NCBI GenBank assembly: GCA_903895005.1
Contig: CAITSH010000516.1
Coordinates: 1 to 11,672, forward strand
Length of the DNA stretch: 11,672 bases
Source: an uncultured Pseudomonadota bacterium
GTDB taxonomy: Bacteria > Pseudomonadota > Gammaproteobacteria > Burkholderiales > SG8-39
Direction: 5' to 3'
The position numbers and the translations under genes were made by a program. The notes beneath the pieces are model-generated. The model saw only the letters and a list, made by a program, of their open reading frames with translations, was not told where the DNA came from and ran no database searches. Below, piece after piece: positions 1 to 7,035 of the stretch (position 1 is the stretch's first letter; each line of letters starts with the position of its first letter).

Positions 1-1205
1 AAGCCGAGGTGGCCGACACGGGCAAGCCGCACAGCCTCGCCAAACACATCGATATTCCGCGCGGCGCCGCCAATTTCAAGATTTTTGCCGATGTGGTCAA
101 GAACGTTCCGACAGAGTCATTCCAGATGTCCACGCCCGACGGCAAGGGCGCGCTCAACTACGCCATCCGCGTTCCCAAGGGCGTGATCGCGGTGATTTCA
201 CCCTGGAATCTGCCATTGCTGCTGATGACCTGGAAGGTCGGTCCGGCGCTAGCCTGTGGCAACACCGTTGTCGTAAAGCCTTCCGAGGAGACGCCCAGCA
301 CTGCGGCCCTGCTCGGCGAGGTGATGAACAAGGTCGGGGTTCCCAAGGGCGTCTATAACGTCATTCACGGTTTTGGTCCGGGCTCGGCAGGAGAAATGCT
401 GACCCAGCATCCGGGCATCGATGCAGTCACCTTCACCGGCGAAACGCGGACCGGCGCCGCCATAATGAAAACCGTTGCCGACAAGGTGCGGCCGGTGTCC
501 TTTGAGATGGGCGGAAAGAACGCCGGTATCGTGTTTGCCGACTGCGATTTTGACGCGGCGATCGAAGGCATAGGCCGTGCGGTGTTCGCCAATTGCGGCC
601 AGGTCTGCCTGGGTACGGAACGGCTCTACGTTGAGCGCGCCATCTTTGACAAATTTGTTGCGGCTCTGAAGATCAAGGCCGAGAGCCTCAAACCCGGCCG
701 TCCGGAGGACAAGGCGACGGGCATCGGCCCGCTGATCAGCCAGGAGCATCGCAACAAGGTCTTGTCGTATTATAAAAAGGCGAAGGACGAGGGGGCGACC
801 ATCGTCACCGGTGGTGGCATCCCGAAGCTGGATGACGAGCTGTCGGGCGGTTCCTGGGTCGAGCCGACAATCTGGACGGGCCTCCCCGAGACCTCGGCGG
901 TGGTGCGCGAGGAAATATTCGGACCGTGCTGCCATATCCGGCCATTTGACACGGAGGACGAGGCTGTCGCGCTTGCCAACGATACCGAGTACGGCCTCGC
1001 CACAACGATCTGGACCACCAATCTTTCGCGTGCGCATCGCGTCTCGGCGAAGATTGATGTCGGCATCTGCTGGGTCAACTGCTGGTTCCTGCGTGACCTG
1101 CGCACGCCGTTCGGCGGTTCCAAACAATCGGGCATTGGCCGCGAGGGCGGCGTGCATTCGCTCGAGTTTTACACCGAGTTGCGCAACGTCTGTATCAAGC
1201 TTTAA
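1..1205 (+). CDS. 2-hydroxymuconic semialdehyde-type aldehyde dehydrogenase, 5'-truncated
   Basis: NAD(P)-dependent aldehyde dehydrogenase. The closest family I recognise is 2-hydroxymuconic semialdehyde dehydrogenase (the DmpC/XylG/PraB group), which oxidises the ring-fission aldehyde in meta-cleavage of catechols. The frame is open to the left edge, so the start lies outside; the GTG at position 9 is internal. The family is usually about 485 residues, so roughly 85-90 N-terminal residues are missing. Counting from that GTG: the PWN motif has the oxyanion Asn at 67, the general-base Glu is 166 (FEMGGKN), the catalytic Cys is 200 (GQVCLGTER), and the cofactor-binding EIFGP has its Glu at 302. 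All active-site residues are present. It ends in TAA 13 bases before the dioxygenase gene, consistent with one operon. The exact substrate is inferred from family and context; a 2-aminomuconic semialdehyde dehydrogenase is the main alternative. Confidence 0.9.
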   Translation, partial: AEVADTGKPHSLAKHIDIPRGAANFKIFADVVKNVPTESFQMSTPDGKGALNYAIRVPKGVIAVISPWNLPLLLMTWKVGPALACGNTVVVKPSEETPSTAALLGEVMNKVGVPKGVYNVIHGFGPGSAGEMLTQHPGIDAVTFTGETRTGAAIMKTVADKVRPVSFEMGGKNAGIVFADCDFDAAIEGIGRAVFANCGQVCLGTERLYVERAIFDKFVAALKIKAESLKPGRPEDKATGIGPLISQEHRNKVLSYYKKAKDEGATIVTGGGIPKLDDELSGGSWVEPTIWTGLPETSAVVREEIFGPCCHIRPFDTEDEAVALANDTEYGLATTIWTTNLSRAHRVSAKIDVGICWVNCWFLRDLRTPFGGSKQSGIGREGGVHSLEFYTELRNVCIKL

Positions 1206-1218
1206 TCGGGGAGGCGGC

Positions 1219-2082
1219 ATGATCAACCTTCGGGATATCCGCTATATCCGCCTCGGCACCCAGGACCTTGAGGCTTGCTCAAGCTATGCGACAAAAATCC
1301 TCGGCCTGGAGCCGGTCGGACGCGACGGCGATGCCTTGTATTTTCGTGGTGACAGTCGCGACCACACCATCGTCTACTTCAAGGGGGATGCTCACGATCA
1401 TACGGCGGCTTTCGAGGTTGACGACAAGTCCGAGCTTGACGCCGCCGGTACGGCGCTGGACGCGCTGGGACACACGGTTACCTGGGGAACCCCCGACGGT
1501 TGCACGCAGCGGCGTGTGGCTGCGTACATCACATTCAAGGATCCGAGCGGCAACAAGATCGATCTTGTGACCAAGGCACACGTCAGCGGCCGGCGCTATT
1601 TTGGCAGCCGCGATGCGGGCATCACCAGTTTCTCGCACATCGGCCTGAAGACCACCAACGCACCGCGTGACGAAAAATTCTGGACCGAGGTGTGCAGCGC
1701 CAAGGTCAGCGACTGGATCGGTGACGCGCCGCTGCTGCGCATTGACGAGGTCCATCACAAGATCGCGTTGTTCCCGTCGAAGGTGCATGGCGTGCAGCAT
1801 ATCAACCACCAGGTCGAGAGCATCGACGACATCATGCGGTCCTACTATTTTCTGAAAGAGCGGGGCGTACGCATCGTGTTTGGTCCGGGACGTCATCCGA
1901 CCTCCGGCGCGATGTTCCTGTATTTCGAGGGACCGGATGCGATGGTGTACGAATACTCGACAGGCGTGCGGAACATTACCCGGGCGCAGGAGATCGACTA
2001 CCGGCCGCGCCAGTTTCCCTTTAATTTCGAATCGTTCTGCATGTGGGGTTCGCGGCCTGATATTCCGGAGTTTCGTAAATGA
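1219..2082 (+). CDS. Type I extradiol (VOC-fold) ring-cleavage dioxygenase
   Basis: Predicted Fe(II)-dependent ring-cleaving dioxygenase of the catechol 2,3-dioxygenase / dihydroxybiphenyl dioxygenase superfamily, 287 residues in two VOC domains (about 1-120 and 135-250). The C-terminal domain holds the usual metal triad: His140 (FSHIGLK), His197 (INHQVE) and Glu245 (VYEYSTG). The second-shell residues also match: a His pair at 179-180, His226 (GRHPTSG) and Tyr235 (FLYFEGPD). It should therefore be active. The ATG at 1219 is preceded by GGGGAGG at 1208-1214, a good ribosome site; the frame is open further upstream, but that stretch lies inside the dehydrogenase gene. The stop overlaps the next start (ATGA at 2079-2082). 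The substrate is not readable from sequence. The paired dehydrogenase and aldolase-fold gene suggest a substituted catechol, possibly a carboxylated one. The short tail after Glu245 (about 40 residues) has no motif I recognise. Confidence 0.9.
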   Translation: MINLRDIRYIRLGTQDLEACSSYATKILGLEPVGRDGDALYFRGDSRDHTIVYFKGDAHDHTAAFEVDDKSELDAAGTALDALGHTVTWGTPDGCTQRRVAAYITFKDPSGNKIDLVTKAHVSGRRYFGSRDAGITSFSHIGLKTTNAPRDEKFWTEVCSAKVSDWIGDAPLLRIDEVHHKIALFPSKVHGVQHINHQVESIDDIMRSYYFLKERGVRIVFGPGRHPTSGAMFLYFEGPDAMVYEYSTGVRNITRAQEIDYRPRQFPFNFESFCMWGSRPDIPEFRK

Positions 2083-2786
2083 CGGCGCTGCCCGGGCTTG
2101 GCAATGCGCAGTTGCTGGTCCGGCGCGCGGCGCGCGCTCTGGGGCGTTCCGGACTGGCGCACGCTTACGGCCATTGCAGCAGCCGGCTGGATGCTGAGCA
2201 TTTCCTGGTCTGCGCGGCGCGCCCCATGGGCTTGATCGCGCCGGGTGAGGATGGGGTGGTCGTACCGGTGAACGGGCCCTTGCCCGAAGGCGTACTTGGC
2301 GAAGTGCGAATTCACCAGGAAATCTACCGCCGCCGGCCCGATGTGGGCGGCGTGGCGCGCAGCATGCCGGCCAAGGCGATGTCGCTGTCGACACTGCGCC
2401 TCACGCCCAAGGCCCGCCACGGCACCGGAAGTTATTTTTCGCCTTGTGCGCCTCTGTGGGACGACCCGCAACTCATCCGCACAGAAGCGCAGGCGGCCGG
2501 CGTAGCCGCGACCCTCGGGGACGCGCGCGCCGTGGTGATGCGCGGTAATGGTGTCGTGACCACGGGGGCCACCCTCGCAGAGGCCGTGGTGTTCACCTGG
2601 TACCTGGAGGATGCAGCCCGCGTTGAGCTGGATGTTCTCGCGACCGGTGGGGCGGGTTTAGAAGCGGTGTTTTCGGCCGAAGAGGCCAAACAGCGCGCAG
2701 TGGGCACCGGTCGTATTTACGAGCGCATGTGGGAATATCTCACCTACGGCGATCCCGAACCCGCGCCCGAAGGCGCCGCAGTCTAG
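2079..2786 (+). CDS. Class II aldolase/adducin-fold protein with degenerate metal site
   Basis: A 235-residue protein of the class II aldolase/adducin family. Members include fuculose-phosphate aldolase and decarboxylases that act on ring-fission products. Family landmarks: GLAHAYGHCSSR near 25-36 (the usual G-N-S region), GEVRIHQEIYRRRPDV at 74-89, and MRGNGVVTTG at 154-163. The family normally binds zinc through one Glu and three His. By my alignment the Glu is kept (Glu75), but the H-x-H positions read Arg94-x-Met96, and the His of the usual RGHG motif is Asn157. Three of four ligands are therefore replaced. Translation is probably coupled to the dioxygenase gene by the ATGA overlap. The context suggests action on the ring-fission product, as a decarboxylase, hydratase or lyase that does not use the standard zinc site, or a non-catalytic role. 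The function is inference. Confidence 0.82.
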   Translation: MTALPGLGNAQLLVRRAARALGRSGLAHAYGHCSSRLDAEHFLVCAARPMGLIAPGEDGVVVPVNGPLPEGVLGEVRIHQEIYRRRPDVGGVARSMPAKAMSLSTLRLTPKARHGTGSYFSPCAPLWDDPQLIRTEAQAAGVAATLGDARAVVMRGNGVVTTGATLAEAVVFTWYLEDAARVELDVLATGGAGLEAVFSAEEAKQRAVGTGRIYERMWEYLTYGDPEPAPEGAAV

Positions 2787-2797
2787 GCGTTCTGATT

Positions 2798-2820
2798 TGC
2801 GGCTGATTTTGCTTGCCGCA
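2798..2820 (+). other. Weak stem-loop after the aromatic operon
   Basis: TGCGGC at 2798-2803 can pair with GCCGCA at 2815-2820 around an 11-base loop, starting 12 bases after the stop of the aldolase-fold gene. No T-tract follows, so this is not a standard intrinsic terminator. It may protect the 3' end or be chance in GC-rich DNA. Confidence 0.25.
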
Positions 2821-2843
2821 GCCCCTCGGTTCGCCCGGTGCGC

Positions 2844-2852
2844 TGTTATAAT
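2844..2852 (+). promoter_or_regulatory. Extended -10 promoter for surE-pcm-nlpD
   Basis: TGTTATAAT at 2844-2852 is a perfect -10 hexamer (TATAAT, 2847-2852) with the TGn extension. There is no good -35 at 16-18 bases, which is usual for extended -10 promoters. Transcription would start near 2859, giving a leader of about 50 bases before the surE ATG. It is the best sigma-70 match I found in the window. Confidence 0.65.
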
Positions 2853-2910
2853 CAATACGGTTTTTCGGTTCACCACCCCCTGAAAGAGGTTGCCGCACGG
2901 CGGCGCCTGC

Positions 2911-3654
2911 ATGCGCATCCTGTTAAGCAACGATGATGGATATTTTTCCCCCGGCCTGGCCGCGCTGGCAAAGGCCCTGTCCCCGCTGGGAGAGGTGACG
3001 GTGGTGGCACCCGAGCGGGACCGCAGCGGTGCTTCCAATTCGCTAACTCTAGACCGTCCCCTCAGTGTCAGGACCGCCGCCAGCGGCTTTTATTTTGTCA
3101 ACGGCACGCCGACCGACTGTGTGCACCTTGCGGTCACCGGCTTGCTCGATCAATTGCCTGACATCGTCGTGTCCGGGATCAACCACGGCGCCAACATGGG
3201 CGATGACACCATATATTCAGGTACTGTCGCGGCTGCAACCGAAGGCTATCTATTGGGCATTCCGTCCATCGCGATCTCGCTCAACAGCCGGGATTCAGCG
3301 AATGTCGATACGGCGGGGCGTGTTGCCGCCGAACTGGTTGCGCGCTTTATGCGAAAGCCGGTGTCGCAACCGGTGCTGATCAACGTCAATGTCCCCGATG
3401 TCGTGTACGCATCGCTGGAAGGCACGGAAGTTACGCGCCTTGGCAAGCGTCACAAGGCCGAGGCCGTTATCAAGGCGACCAACCCGCGCGGGCAGACCGT
3501 GTACTGGGTCGGCGCTGCGGGTGGCGCGCAGGATGCGGGCCCGGGCACGGATTTTCACGCGGTCGCCGCCAACAAGGTGTCGATCACGCCCCTGCAGATC
3601 GACTTGACGCACACACAGCAGATTCCCGCCATTTCGGACTGGCTCGCAGCATGA
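2911..3654 (+). CDS. surE: 5'/3'-nucleotidase SurE
   Basis: Cytoplasmic metal-dependent nucleoside monophosphate phosphatase (survival protein E), 247 residues, which is normal length. It begins with the typical [10 protein letters not shown]. The metal ligands Asp8, Asp9, Ser39 (RDRSGASNS) and Asn91 ([10 protein letters not shown]) are all present. The stretch [16 protein letters not shown] at 97-112 is also diagnostic. I chose the ATG at 2911 because the family starts at this methionine; an in-frame TTG at 2890 would add seven unlikely residues. The Shine-Dalgarno before 2911 is poor; the purine run AAAGAGG at 2882-2888 is too far away. The stop overlaps the pcm start (ATGA at 3651-3654). 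In many proteobacteria surE, pcm, nlpD and rpoS are adjacent, as the first three are here. Confidence 0.96.
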   Translation: MRILLSNDDGYFSPGLAALAKALSPLGEVTVVAPERDRSGASNSLTLDRPLSVRTAASGFYFVNGTPTDCVHLAVTGLLDQLPDIVVSGINHGANMGDDTIYSGTVAAATEGYLLGIPSIAISLNSRDSANVDTAGRVAAELVARFMRKPVSQPVLINVNVPDVVYASLEGTEVTRLGKRHKAEAVIKATNPRGQTVYWVGAAGGAQDAGPGTDFHAVAANKVSITPLQIDLTHTQQIPAISDWLAA

Positions 3655-4307
3655 CCGTCAAAGTACGCGGCATAGGCATGACTTCGCAGCGCACGCGCGA
3701 TCGCATGGTCGAGCGTCTTCGCGAACAGGGCATCGGAGACGAGCGCGTGCTTGCGGCGATGGGCTTTGTACCGCGCCATCTTTTCGTCGATGAGGCGCTG
3801 GCGACACGCGCCTATGAGGACACCGCGCTGCCGATCGGATTCGAGCAGACCATCTCGCAACCCTATGTTGTGGCGCGCATGATTGAAACGCTGCAGGCTG
3901 GGCGCGACCTCGGGCGTCTACTTGAAGTGGGCACCGGGTGCGGTTACCAGGCGGCGGTGCTGGCGCAGGTTTGCAAGGACGTGTTTTCAATCGAACGCAT
4001 CGCAGGTTTGCTTGAGCGCGCGCGCTCGAACCTCAGGCCACTGCGCCTGTCCAACCTTCGCCTCACCCACGGCGACGGCTACCTTGGACTGCCGGAGGCC
4101 GCGCCATTCGACTCGATCATCGTCGCGGCCGCTGCGCCCAAGCTGCCCCTCGCGCTGATCGAACAACTGTCACCCGGTGGGCGAATGATCCTGCCCATCG
4201 GCCTCGTGGAACAGTCGCTTTGCCTGATCGACCGCACGGCCGCCGGCTATACTGAAACGTGGCTGGATCCGGTGCGGTTTGTCCCATTGAGGGCTGGCAA
4301 GCAATGA
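3651..4307 (+). CDS. pcm: Protein-L-isoaspartate O-methyltransferase
   Basis: Uses S-adenosylmethionine to methylate L-isoaspartyl residues in damaged proteins, starting their repair in the cytoplasm. 218 residues. Family signatures are clear: [23 protein letters not shown] at 41-63, [11 protein letters not shown] at 67-77, and the SAM-binding [16 protein letters not shown] at 91-106. Cys97 sits where Ser or Gly is commoner in the glycine loop, probably without effect. The ATG at 3651 overlaps the surE stop and is taken as the start; an ATG at 3678 is a possible alternative that would remove nine residues. The stop overlaps the nlpD start (4304-4307). Confidence 0.95.
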   Translation: MTVKVRGIGMTSQRTRDRMVERLREQGIGDERVLAAMGFVPRHLFVDEALATRAYEDTALPIGFEQTISQPYVVARMIETLQAGRDLGRLLEVGTGCGYQAAVLAQVCKDVFSIERIAGLLERARSNLRPLRLSNLRLTHGDGYLGLPEAAPFDSIIVAAAAPKLPLALIEQLSPGGRMILPIGLVEQSLCLIDRTAAGYTETWLDPVRFVPLRAGKQ

Positions 4308-5212
4308 GACCGTTGGTGTATCGTTTTTCTATCATTGTATTGATGCTGGCAATGCTGGCCGGTTGCGCTTCGCGTAATTCCGCGCCGGTCATCGACCGCG
4401 CCTCGACGCCGCAGCCGCGTGCGCCTGCGGCGAACGTAGCGCAGCCGCGCGTTGTGGAAACCCGGCCTGACACCTACGTCGTGAAACGTGGCGACACGCT
4501 TTTCAACATCGCGCTGGACCAGGGACTCGATTACCGGGAACTCGCGCAGTGGAACAACCTTTCAGACCCGAACCGTATCCAGGTCGGGCAGGAATTGCGC
4601 CTGCGTGCTCCGGATGCCGTTGCGCAGTCCAGTCCGATCCGCGCGCCCGGTATTGCCGAATCCAGACCGCTCGGCGCCCAATCCGGTGGCGATGCGCCCA
4701 AGACCGAACCCCGTGCAGGCAAGCAGCCTTACTCGGAAGAAAATCTTGCCCTGATGCAAAAGGGCGGTGAGGCCCGTCCACAACCCGCACCCAAACCGGC
4801 CCCGGTCACGCAGTCGGCACCGTCTGCAGATGAAGATGACAAGGTCGACTGGGGCTGGCCTGTCTCGGGCAAACTGATTGCGGGCTTCTCCGAGGCCACC
4901 AACAAGGGTATCGATATTGCCGGCAAGCTGGGTGATCCGGTGTTTGCCTCAGCGGGCGGACGCGTCGTGTACAGCGGACAGGGGCTGCGCGGTTACGGCA
5001 AGCTGATCATTATCAAGCACAACAACACGTTCCTGTCCGCCTATGCCCACAACAAGGAAATTCTTGTGAAAGAGGGGCAGAACGTGGTGAAGGGGCAGAA
5101 GATTGCTGAAGTCGGCAACACCGACGCCGACCAGGCCAAACTGCATTTTGAAATTCGCCGTCTTGGCAAACCGGTTGATCCGGCGAAATTCCTTCCGGAA
5201 CGACCCGCCTGA
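4304..5212 (+). CDS. nlpD: NlpD-type murein hydrolase activator lipoprotein
   Basis: Predicted lipoprotein that activates periplasmic amidases (AmiC in E. coli) during cell separation. 302 residues. An N-terminal hydrophobic stretch ends in the lipobox LAGC with Cys21 as the lipidation site. A LysM peptidoglycan-binding domain spans about 57-100 ([13 protein letters not shown]), then a Pro/Ala-rich linker to about 180, then a LytM/M23 domain at 182-298. The LytM zinc site is degenerate, as expected for NlpD: the first ligand position is Asn200 (NKGIDIAG), Asp204 and His281 (LHFEIR) remain, and the first His of the H-x-H motif is missing. It is therefore a regulator, not a peptidase. The start at 4304 is fixed by the signal sequence and the ATGA overlap with pcm; the open frame extends upstream inside pcm. 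rpoS does not follow. Confidence 0.95.
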   Translation: MRPLVYRFSIIVLMLAMLAGCASRNSAPVIDRASTPQPRAPAANVAQPRVVETRPDTYVVKRGDTLFNIALDQGLDYRELAQWNNLSDPNRIQVGQELRLRAPDAVAQSSPIRAPGIAESRPLGAQSGGDAPKTEPRAGKQPYSEENLALMQKGGEARPQPAPKPAPVTQSAPSADEDDKVDWGWPVSGKLIAGFSEATNKGIDIAGKLGDPVFASAGGRVVYSGQGLRGYGKLIIIKHNNTFLSAYAHNKEILVKEGQNVVKGQKIAEVGNTDADQAKLHFEIRRLGKPVDPAKFLPERPA

Positions 5213-5220
5213 CGGCGGGT
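5203..5220. other. Hairpin overlapping the nlpD stop codon
   Basis: ACCCGCC at 5203-5209 and GGCGGGT at 5214-5220 form a perfect 7-bp GC-rich stem. The 4-base loop TGAC contains the nlpD stop codon. It lies in the 32-base gap between two convergent genes and could act on transcripts from either side. No U-tract follows on either strand, so it is not a canonical intrinsic terminator. Confidence 0.45.
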
Positions 5221-5244
5221 ATCCGGGCTGTATGGCCGCGATAC

Positions 5245-6204
5245 TCAGGTTTCGGTAATTTCCGTTTCTGCGCTGAGTGTTTCGGGCGGGGTGCGGCGCA
5301 ACACCGATGTGTCCTTTTCTTCGCCGACCATTTGTGCAAACTTGATGTTCTTGTCTATTTCTTCCTGATACAGCTGGTGGCCGCCGAAGTGCTTGCCGGC
5401 ATAGCTGTGCAGGCCTTGCAGGTCGGTATTAAGGCGGCGGCTTGCCCCTGCGTAAAAGCCCGGTGTCTTCATTACGAGGTCATCGCCTGATGCGAAAATG
5501 ACTTGCGAGTCGCCGTTGGGCAGCTTGGTTTTGGCGATTCCCCCGGCGACAAACTCGGGGTAGAGGCGATCCCGGCATTTTTCCAGGTAACAGCGGTCTG
5601 CCATTTGGGCGATGATATCTGCCGACCCGAGCAGGTAACCGATGAGGCGCATGCTCAGGTTTGGCATATTGATGGTTGCGACCGGTCGTTCGTAACCGGT
5701 GAAGTGCACCAGGTCCGCCGCCGCGGAAGCATATTCGCGCATACCCAGGGTGGAGACGTAGTCACGGAGGAATTCCGCGCCGCGCGTGACGTGCGTGCGG
5801 GTGAATTCAGCGCCATTGCGCTCCGCCTCGGATTCGTGACGCAGGTAGCCGCAATCGTGAAAGAGGGCGGTGACAACTCCCAACTGGAACAAGTCTTTGC
5901 CGATGGGATCCGATCCCACACGGCTGCGTTCGTAGCCGTCGAGCAGTCGCGCCATGGCCAGGGTGACATCAAGCACGTGCTGGATGTCGTGATAGGCGGT
6001 ATCGCAAATGAGGAAGCCCGGGAATTCGCCGCGATACAGCTTGTCGATGTCGGTGAAAGCGCGGTCAAGCGGGGCAGTCGAGGCACTGGGATACAGCTCG
6101 AGGAAAATCCTGTCGATTTCCTGCTGCACGCTCGCCGGATCGGTGGTTTTGATCTTCTGGCTGACGTCGTAATCGTTGCTGAATTTGTCCAATCCGACCC
6201 CCAA
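5245..6204 (-). CDS. HD-domain metal-dependent phosphohydrolase, PDE-like motif
   Basis: A 319-residue predicted cytoplasmic HD-superfamily hydrolase with no signal peptide or membrane segment. Visible metal and catalytic motifs: YHDIQHVLDV at 71-80 (His72, His76, Asp79), LFHDCGYLRH at 114-123 (His116-Asp117), and Asp196 in GSADIIAQMADR. The first motif resembles the YHNxxHxxDV signature of eukaryotic-type class I cyclic-nucleotide phosphodiesterases. The second lacks their HDxxH spacing, so cyclic-nucleotide hydrolysis is only a possibility. No sensor or output domain is attached. The start is uncertain. The frame opens only at TTG 6204 after a stop at 6217-6219, a second TTG is at 6192, and neither has a good ribosome site. 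An AAGGAG at 6249-6254 (minus strand) has no start codon at the right distance. Transcription may depend on the AT-rich repeats at 6269-6304. Confidence 0.85.
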   Translation of the reverse strand: MGVGLDKFSNDYDVSQKIKTTDPASVQQEIDRIFLELYPSASTAPLDRAFTDIDKLYRGEFPGFLICDTAYHDIQHVLDVTLAMARLLDGYERSRVGSDPIGKDLFQLGVVTALFHDCGYLRHESEAERNGAEFTRTHVTRGAEFLRDYVSTLGMREYASAAADLVHFTGYERPVATINMPNLSMRLIGYLLGSADIIAQMADRCYLEKCRDRLYPEFVAGGIAKTKLPNGDSQVIFASGDDLVMKTPGFYAGASRRLNTDLQGLHSYAGKHFGGHQLYQEEIDKNIKFAQMVGEEKDTSVLRRTPPETLSAETEITET

Positions 6205-6268
6205 TGTAGCCGAAGTTCACGAAGGAGCAACAGCGGTCGGATTTTATTCTCCTTACCTGTTTTACGCA

Positions 6269-6304
6269 AATTATGATGACGTCAATAATTATGACATTGT
6301 CAAT
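6269..6304 (-). repeat. Two abutting 18-bp direct repeats, candidate operator
   Basis: Read on the minus strand, two copies of ATTGACnnnnTCATAATT lie head to tail with no gap (6304-6287 and 6286-6269). They match at 14 of 18 positions and differ only in the central four bases (AATG versus GTCA). Each copy holds a small palindrome: TGACA-A-TGTCA in the first and TGACGTCA in the second. They begin 4 bases after the yhhQ-like stop codon and lie 65-100 bases before the HD gene start. The arrangement suggests a tandem transcription-factor site. The TTGAC runs also resemble -35 elements, but I could not place a matching -10 at normal spacing. Confidence 0.55.
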
Positions 6305-6308
6305 TTAA

Positions 6309-7028
6309 TCATGGCTTTAGGCTGAATGGACTAAAGTCGGTCTTGCGATCGTAATAGTCTTCATGTTCAGCCCGTTTCAACGCGTTTACAACCAGATAGG
6401 TGACCGGAGTAAAGACCACTTCGACGCCGACCTTGACCACAAATTGCGCCAGCATGACCAGTGGCAGCTTGTCGTCCGGGATGATGCCGGTGCCGTAAAA
6501 CGCGAGGGGATAAAACAAGGCGGAATCGACCGCCTCACCGAAAATCGTTGAACCGATGGTCCGCGACCATAGGTGCCTGCCTTCAGTCCAGATTTTCATC
6601 TTGGCAAGGATGAATGAATTGACGAACTCGCCGCAAAAATAGGCAAACATCGACGCCAGCGCGATGCGCCATGTTGTGCCGAAGGCGATTTCGTAGGCGG
6701 CTTGGTTTTGCCAGAATGGAGCCGGGGGTAGCGCGACGACGACGGTGGCCATGACAGACGCGAAGGCGAGCCCGGCAAAACCTGCCCAGATGACGCGGCG
6801 CGCCCTGGCATACCCATAGACCTCGGTGAGGACATCACCGAATACGTAGGAAATCGGGAAGAACAGGACGCCAGCGCCAAAGGTGAGCAGGCCGACGACC
6901 GGAAGGTCAATCTGGCAGATCTTGGCGGGACCGATCAGGTTGGAGCAGATCAGGATGGTGACAAAAGCGACCATCACGAATTCGTAATGACGGTACTGCT
7001 TTTGCGGCTGGATACGCGGTTCATTCAT
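6309..7028 (-). CDS. yhhQ: Queuosine precursor transporter, YhhQ/VUT family
   Basis: Integral inner-membrane protein of the YhhQ family (COG1738, DUF165), which imports queuosine precursors such as preQ0 or preQ1 for tRNA modification. 239 residues with about six hydrophobic segments (about 15-34, 43-62, 78-100, 118-140, 160-180 and 188-215). Family features: FPISYVFGDVLTEVYGY at 57-73, FCGEFVNSFILAKMK at 131-145, and the Arg-Ser-Gly-Glu-Asp-Ser pattern at 156-169 (RTIGSTIFGEAVDS). The ATG at 7028 has an AAGG ribosome site seven bases upstream, and that AAGG is part of the preQ1-I riboswitch candidate. This regulatory link strongly supports the assignment. The usual charged C-terminal tail is present. 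Confidence 0.93.
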   Translation of the reverse strand: MNEPRIQPQKQYRHYEFVMVAFVTILICSNLIGPAKICQIDLPVVGLLTFGAGVLFFPISYVFGDVLTEVYGYARARRVIWAGFAGLAFASVMATVVVALPPAPFWQNQAAYEIAFGTTWRIALASMFAYFCGEFVNSFILAKMKIWTEGRHLWSRTIGSTIFGEAVDSALFYPLAFYGTGIIPDDKLPLVMLAQFVVKVGVEVVFTPVTYLVVNALKRAEHEDYYDRKTDFSPFSLKP

Positions 7029-7035
7029 GGTGAAA

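Noticed and set aside
249..1226. 325-codon open frame on the minus strand
   Set aside because: It lies antisense to the dehydrogenase gene, whose motifs are intact. The translation has no recognisable domain and is rich in Arg, Asp and Ala as expected of a GC-rich shadow frame.
1279..2394. 371-codon open frame on the minus strand
   Set aside because: It runs antisense across the dioxygenase and aldolase-fold genes, crossing their junction. No motif is visible; it is a shadow frame.
5503..6276. 257-codon open frame on the plus strand
   Set aside because: It mirrors the HD hydrolase gene, which has clear metal motifs on the other strand. The antisense product shows no domain.
6277..6284. TGACGTCA, identical to the eukaryotic cAMP response element, upstream of a PDE-like gene
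   Set aside because: An 8-bp palindrome is expected by chance, and the eukaryotic factor does not exist in bacteria. It is better explained as the core of the second 18-bp repeat.
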